Positions 5,481 through 7,743 of a stretch of 7,743 nt of DNA are shown piece after piece; position 1 is the first letter of the stretch, and every line of letters begins with the position of its first letter. The position numbers and the translations under genes are program-made. Source of the stretch: Pseudomonadota bacterium (GTDB lineage Bacteria > Pseudomonadota > Alphaproteobacteria > Rhodobacterales > Rhodobacteraceae); NCBI GenBank assembly GCA_027592105.1, contig JAQCLA010000117.1, positions 1-7,743 on the forward strand, in the 5' to 3' direction. The notes beneath the pieces are model-generated. The model searched no databases. It saw only the letters and a list, made by a program, of their open reading frames with translations, and had not been told where the DNA came from.

Positions 5481-6086
5481 ATGCACGCCACCACCCATGC
5501 GCTTCTCGTCATCGACGTTCAGAATGATTTTTGCCCCGGCGGCGCGCTGGCCGTGCCGGGCGGCGATACCATCGTGGCAGGCATCAACGCGCTGATGGCT
5601 GATTTCGCCACCGTGATCGTGACGCAAGATTGGCACCCAGCGGGCCACTCCTCTTTCGCCAGCACGCATCCCGGCCGCGCGCCGCTTGCGATGGTCACCA
5701 TGCCCTATGGCCCGCAGGTGCTTTGGCCCGATCACTGCGTGCAAGGCACAGGCGGGGCTGCGTTTCACCCCGCCCTTGAGACCGACCGCGCTGATCTCAT
5801 CATCCGCAAGGGCATGAACCCCGCCATCGACAGCTATTCGGCCTTTTTCGAGAATGACCGCACAACGCCCACGGGCCTTGATGGCTACCTGCGCAGCCGT
5901 GGCATCGACCAGCTGACGATGGTCGGCCTCGCCACGGATTTTTGCGTGAACTACTCGGCGCTGGATGCCGCCAAGCTGGGCTTTGGCGTGCGCGTCGCCC
6001 AAGATCTCTGCCGTGCTATTGATCTGGATGGCTCTCTGGCGGCGGCGCAAACAGCGATGCGCGCCTGCGGTGTCACGCTCGCCTGA
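5481..6086 (+). CDS. pncA: Nicotinamidase (nicotinamide deamidase)
   Basis: A 201-residue isochorismatase-fold amidohydrolase. Seen: VIDVQNDFCPGGALAVPGGD (starting at Val10) with catalytic Asp12, TQDWHPAGHSSFAS with metal ligands Asp50 and His52 (plus His56), LWPDHCVQGT with His86 as the further metal-site histidine, IIRKGMNP with catalytic Lys110, and VGLATDFCV with nucleophile Cys155 and the preceding cis-peptide region. The Asp-Lys-Cys triad and the metal site are complete, which separates nicotinamidase from other isochorismatase-like hydrolases. Known role: it hydrolyses nicotinamide to nicotinate and ammonia for NAD salvage by the Preiss-Handler route, and in other bacteria it activates pyrazinamide. 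The ATG at 5481 is decided by GGAGGA at 5471-5476; a longer in-frame opening from 5394 has no such site and crosses the divergent promoters. The stop lies only 6 bases from the stop of the convergent YeeE gene, with no hairpin between them. Confidence 0.95.
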   Translation: MHATTHALLVIDVQNDFCPGGALAVPGGDTIVAGINALMADFATVIVTQDWHPAGHSSFASTHPGRAPLAMVTMPYGPQVLWPDHCVQGTGGAAFHPALETDRADLIIRKGMNPAIDSYSAFFENDRTTPTGLDGYLRSRGIDQLTMVGLATDFCVNYSALDAAKLGFGVRVAQDLCRAIDLDGSLAAAQTAMRACGVTLA

Positions 6087-6092
6087 ACCCGC

Positions 6093-7130
6093 TCATTCAG
6101 CAGGCAGCAAATCCCGCGCCCCGCCGCGCCGCGCCAAAACCGCGTCGGCCAAGTAGATGCCCGCGACAATCGAGCCAAAGCCGATGATCGCGCTGACCCC
6201 CAAGCTCGGCAAACCGGCCAGACCTGCACCCACGGTGCAACCGCCCGCCAAAACACCACCCACACCCATCAGCGCTGCCCCGCCAAGGCTCCGCCCCATC
6301 TGGCCTGCGCTCTCAAAACTCTCCAAGCGGAACCGCCGCGTGGCGATCGCCGCGACAAGCGCGCCGGCCAAAGCGCCGCCCACCAGACCGCCACCAAAGC
6401 CGACACTGGTCACCTGCGCGGCAACCCCCCAAAACAGCGCCTCGGCCCAAGGTCCGGTGAAACCCAAGCCTTCCAGCGCAATGGGATCGAATTCGTCAAA
6501 CAGCACAAAGCCCGTCCCGACCCATGCCAAGGGCACCAACGCCCCGATCGCAGCACCACCCAGCAAGCTCGGCCAGCGCGCCCCTGCGCGCAGCACCACC
6601 AACAGCGCCGCCGCCGCGATCACGGCCGCCCAGAGCCACGCCGCCCCCGGCAAGGCTCCCAGCGGCACAACCATAGCGCCCAAGCTCATGCGCAAAGGTG
6701 CCAGCGCGCCCTGCAGTGTCGCCTGCGCCGCCAAGGCCGCCACCACGATCGCCACCAGGGCGCGCAAATTCCCCGTCGCTGACAGCACCGTCAACCGCGA
6801 CAGGCACCCACGCGCCAACACCGTGCCAAGCCCAAAGAGCAAGCCACCCAGAACCAATCCCAACACCGGCACGCTCTGCGCGCCAAAGCGATGCCCCTCG
6901 AACGACAACAGCCCCATGGCCACCGCACCTTGCGTGCCGATCACCGCCACGACAAGCGCCATGGCCCAAACCGCCCGCGCATCGGCACGCTCGCCCGTGG
7001 GGCCGACCAAGGCCCGGCGCAGGCAAAAACGTGTCAGCTGCGCCAGCGCCCCGAAACACAGGCCAATCGCCGCCCCAAACCAAAGCGCGGCTGCCTGTGG
7101 CGTGATCTCAAGACCCAAGGTTTCGAACAT
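6093..7130 (-). CDS. YeeE/YedE family membrane protein, probable thiosulfate/sulfur-compound transporter
   Basis: A 345-residue, very hydrophobic protein with about nine or ten membrane segments and the pseudo-twofold motifs of the YeeE/YedE (sulfur transport, TsuA-like) family. Seen: QLTRFCLRRALVG with Cys36, LARGCLSRLTVLSATGNLRAL with Cys109, and LAGGCTVGAGLAGLPSLG with Cys298. In the thiosulfate transporter TsuA (YeeE), conserved cysteines along the pore relay the thiosulfate ion, and these three are the likely equivalents (inference from motif position). Start: ATG at 7130 is preceded by GGAG with a 7-base spacer; in-frame upstream ATGs at 7178 and 7202 lack a ribosome binding site and the extension is not hydrophobic in the family manner. 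No TusA/TsuB-like sulfurtransferase, often the partner, is adjacent inside the window. It lies downstream of the RlmL-like gene on the same strand across 195 bases containing a terminator-like hairpin, so it probably has its own promoter. The substrate cannot be fixed from sequence. Confidence 0.87.
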   Translation of the reverse strand: MFETLGLEITPQAAALWFGAAIGLCFGALAQLTRFCLRRALVGPTGERADARAVWAMALVVAVIGTQGAVAMGLLSFEGHRFGAQSVPVLGLVLGGLLFGLGTVLARGCLSRLTVLSATGNLRALVAIVVAALAAQATLQGALAPLRMSLGAMVVPLGALPGAAWLWAAVIAAAALLVVLRAGARWPSLLGGAAIGALVPLAWVGTGFVLFDEFDPIALEGLGFTGPWAEALFWGVAAQVTSVGFGGGLVGGALAGALVAAIATRRFRLESFESAGQMGRSLGGAALMGVGGVLAGGCTVGAGLAGLPSLGVSAIIGFGSIVAGIYLADAVLARRGGARDLLPAE

Positions 7131-7200
7131 GAAAACGCTCCGACAGGCAGGAATGGCCCAACCCGCGACATAGGCCATGGTCACGCGCAGGGCAAATCCC

Positions 7201-7206
7201 ATTATC
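7201..7206 (-). promoter_or_regulatory. Possible -10 element of the YeeE gene
   Basis: The minus strand reads GATAAT here (5/6 match to TATAAT), about 70 bases before the YeeE start codon at 7130. No good -35 hexamer is found 16-18 bases upstream, and the terminator hairpin at 7212-7231 occupies that space. An activator-dependent promoter is possible, but the call rests on one hexamer. Confidence 0.22.
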
Positions 7207-7211
7207 GGACG

Positions 7212-7231
7212 AAAAACGCCGGAAATCGGCG
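7212..7231 (-). terminator. Rho-independent terminator or attenuator between the RlmL-like gene and the YeeE gene
   Basis: On the minus strand CGCCG (7231-7227) and CGGCG (7221-7217) form a 5-bp all-GC stem, extendable by one G-U pair, with loop ATTTC and five Ts (7216-7212). It lies about 95 bases after the RlmL-like stop and about 80 bases before the YeeE start. It is most simply the terminator of the upstream gene. If YeeE transcription begins upstream of it, it would act as a leader attenuator. Confidence 0.55.
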
Positions 7232-7325
7232 CAAGGCGAAACACATGTTCCAAATCATGCCCGAATAAGTAACAAGATCGGTCCTCGCGTCCTGTCACCC
7301 TGACGCCGGTCCCTATTTGCAAGGC

Positions 7326-7743
7326 TCAGCCGATCACGCCCTGCCAAAGCCAGACCTTGGTGCCGGAATGATCCACCGGCCCCAGCGGCGCGAGCGACAG
7401 GCCCGTGGCCTGCGCCAAGCCCTTGTCGGGCGTCACGATCCCAACCTTCCAGCCCGCAAAGCGCGCGCGCAACGTCGCGCCCAAGGCACCATAGACCGCG
7501 AACAGCAGTTTCCGTTCCCCGATCCGCGCGCCATAGGGCGGGTTGGTCAAGATGATCCCCGGCGCGATCCCCTCGGACGGCATCAGATCGCTGATCGCTT
7601 GCCGGGTGAAGTGACAGATCGCCGATGTGCCCGCGCGTGCGGCATTGCCCTGCGCGCCCCGGATCGCGCCATCATCCCGATCATACCCGAAAAACCGCAC
7701 GCCCCCTTCTTCGTTTTCCAAATATCCCGGGGAGCGCGAGGGG
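7326..7743 (-). CDS. RlmL-like class I SAM-dependent RNA methyltransferase, C-terminal part (5' end outside window)
   Basis: The frame stays open from the right edge to TGA at 7328-7326 and gives the last 138 residues. Seen: FFGYDRDDGAI (fragment 18-27), the acidic strand that contacts the SAM ribose and is typical of this group, then a helix with NAARAG, and IILTNPPYGARIGE with the catalytic NPPY motif (67-70) that holds the flipped guanine or adenine amino group. The C-terminus ends VWLWQGVIG. This pattern matches COG0116 proteins (RlmL-type 23S rRNA m2G methyltransferase, formerly annotated as an N6-adenine DNA methylase). The expected N-terminal THUMP domain lies outside the window. In alphaproteobacteria this is usually a single protein of about 370 residues rather than the E. 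coli RlmKL fusion (family knowledge). The exact rRNA target cannot be assigned from this part. Confidence 0.87.
   Translation of the reverse strand, partial: PSRSPGYLENEEGGVRFFGYDRDDGAIRGAQGNAARAGTSAICHFTRQAISDLMPSEGIAPGIILTNPPYGARIGERKLLFAVYGALGATLRARFAGWKVGIVTPDKGLAQATGLSLAPLGPVDHSGTKVWLWQGVIG

Noticed and set aside
5402..5512. N-terminal extension of TrhO by 37 residues
   Set aside because: The extension overlaps the pncA start, lacks a ribosome binding site and does not fit the family start; the ATG at 5401 begins exactly at the conserved first strand.
6157..7173. Long open frame (338 codons) on the + strand opposite the YeeE gene
   Set aside because: Composition is Pro/Ala/Thr repeats with no domain, no ribosome binding site is evident, and it mirrors the GC-rich codons of a clearly recognised membrane protein on the other strand.
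7131..7322. N-terminal extension of the YeeE protein by up to 64 residues
   Set aside because: Only the ATG at 7130 has a Shine-Dalgarno (GGAG, 7-base spacer), and the extension would read through the terminator-like hairpin.
1..7743. Mobile element, CRISPR, toxin-antitoxin or defence system
   Set aside because: No transposase, integrase, terminal inverted repeats, regular repeat-spacer pattern or defence-type protein was seen; all sizeable genes belong to known core or common families.

Overview
The window looks like a chromosomal segment of an alphaproteobacterium, most likely from the Rhodobacterales (Roseobacter/Rhodobacter group). The evidence is a high-GC genome with strongly GC-biased third codon positions, a glnK-amtB pair, the style of the thioredoxin, class A PBP and YeeE/YedE proteins, and short GC-rich hairpin terminators. 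This placement is by protein resemblance and was not tested by search. All recognisable genes are housekeeping or common accessory metabolism. I see no insertion sequence, phage gene, tRNA, rRNA, CRISPR array or toxin-antitoxin pair.

Layout from left to right: (1) the 3' end of a thioredoxin gene (+), closed by a hairpin terminator that probably also serves the convergent next gene. (2) A class A penicillin-binding protein (-), a bifunctional murein glycosyltransferase/transpeptidase of 724 residues from the preferred start. (3) A 269-base divergent intergenic region, A/T-richer than its surroundings, which must hold the promoters for the PBP gene and for glnK. (4) The nitrogen pair glnK (GTG start) and amtB (+), ended by a textbook UUCG-tetraloop terminator. 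(5) trhO (-), a rhodanese-type tRNA uridine-34 hydroxylase, and pncA (+), nicotinamidase, divergently arranged over only 79 bases. (6) A YeeE/YedE-family membrane protein (-), probably a thiosulfate or other sulfur-compound transporter, convergent with pncA and separated from it by 6 bases. (7) The 3' end of an RlmL-like class I RNA methyltransferase (-), running off the right edge.

Functional links: glnK and amtB form one unit, in which GlnK senses nitrogen and energy status and blocks the AmtB ammonium channel by inserting its T-loop. The other genes are neighbours without an evident shared pathway: cell-wall synthesis, tRNA wobble modification, NAD salvage, sulfur uptake and rRNA modification. 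The less ordinary items are non-coding: a near-identical 24-base segment, able to fold into a hairpin around the stop codon, at the ends of both trxA and glnK; a predicted leaderless trhO transcript; a terminator-like hairpin inside the YeeE leader; and repeats upstream of glnK. I did not find convincing evidence for a previously undescribed system.
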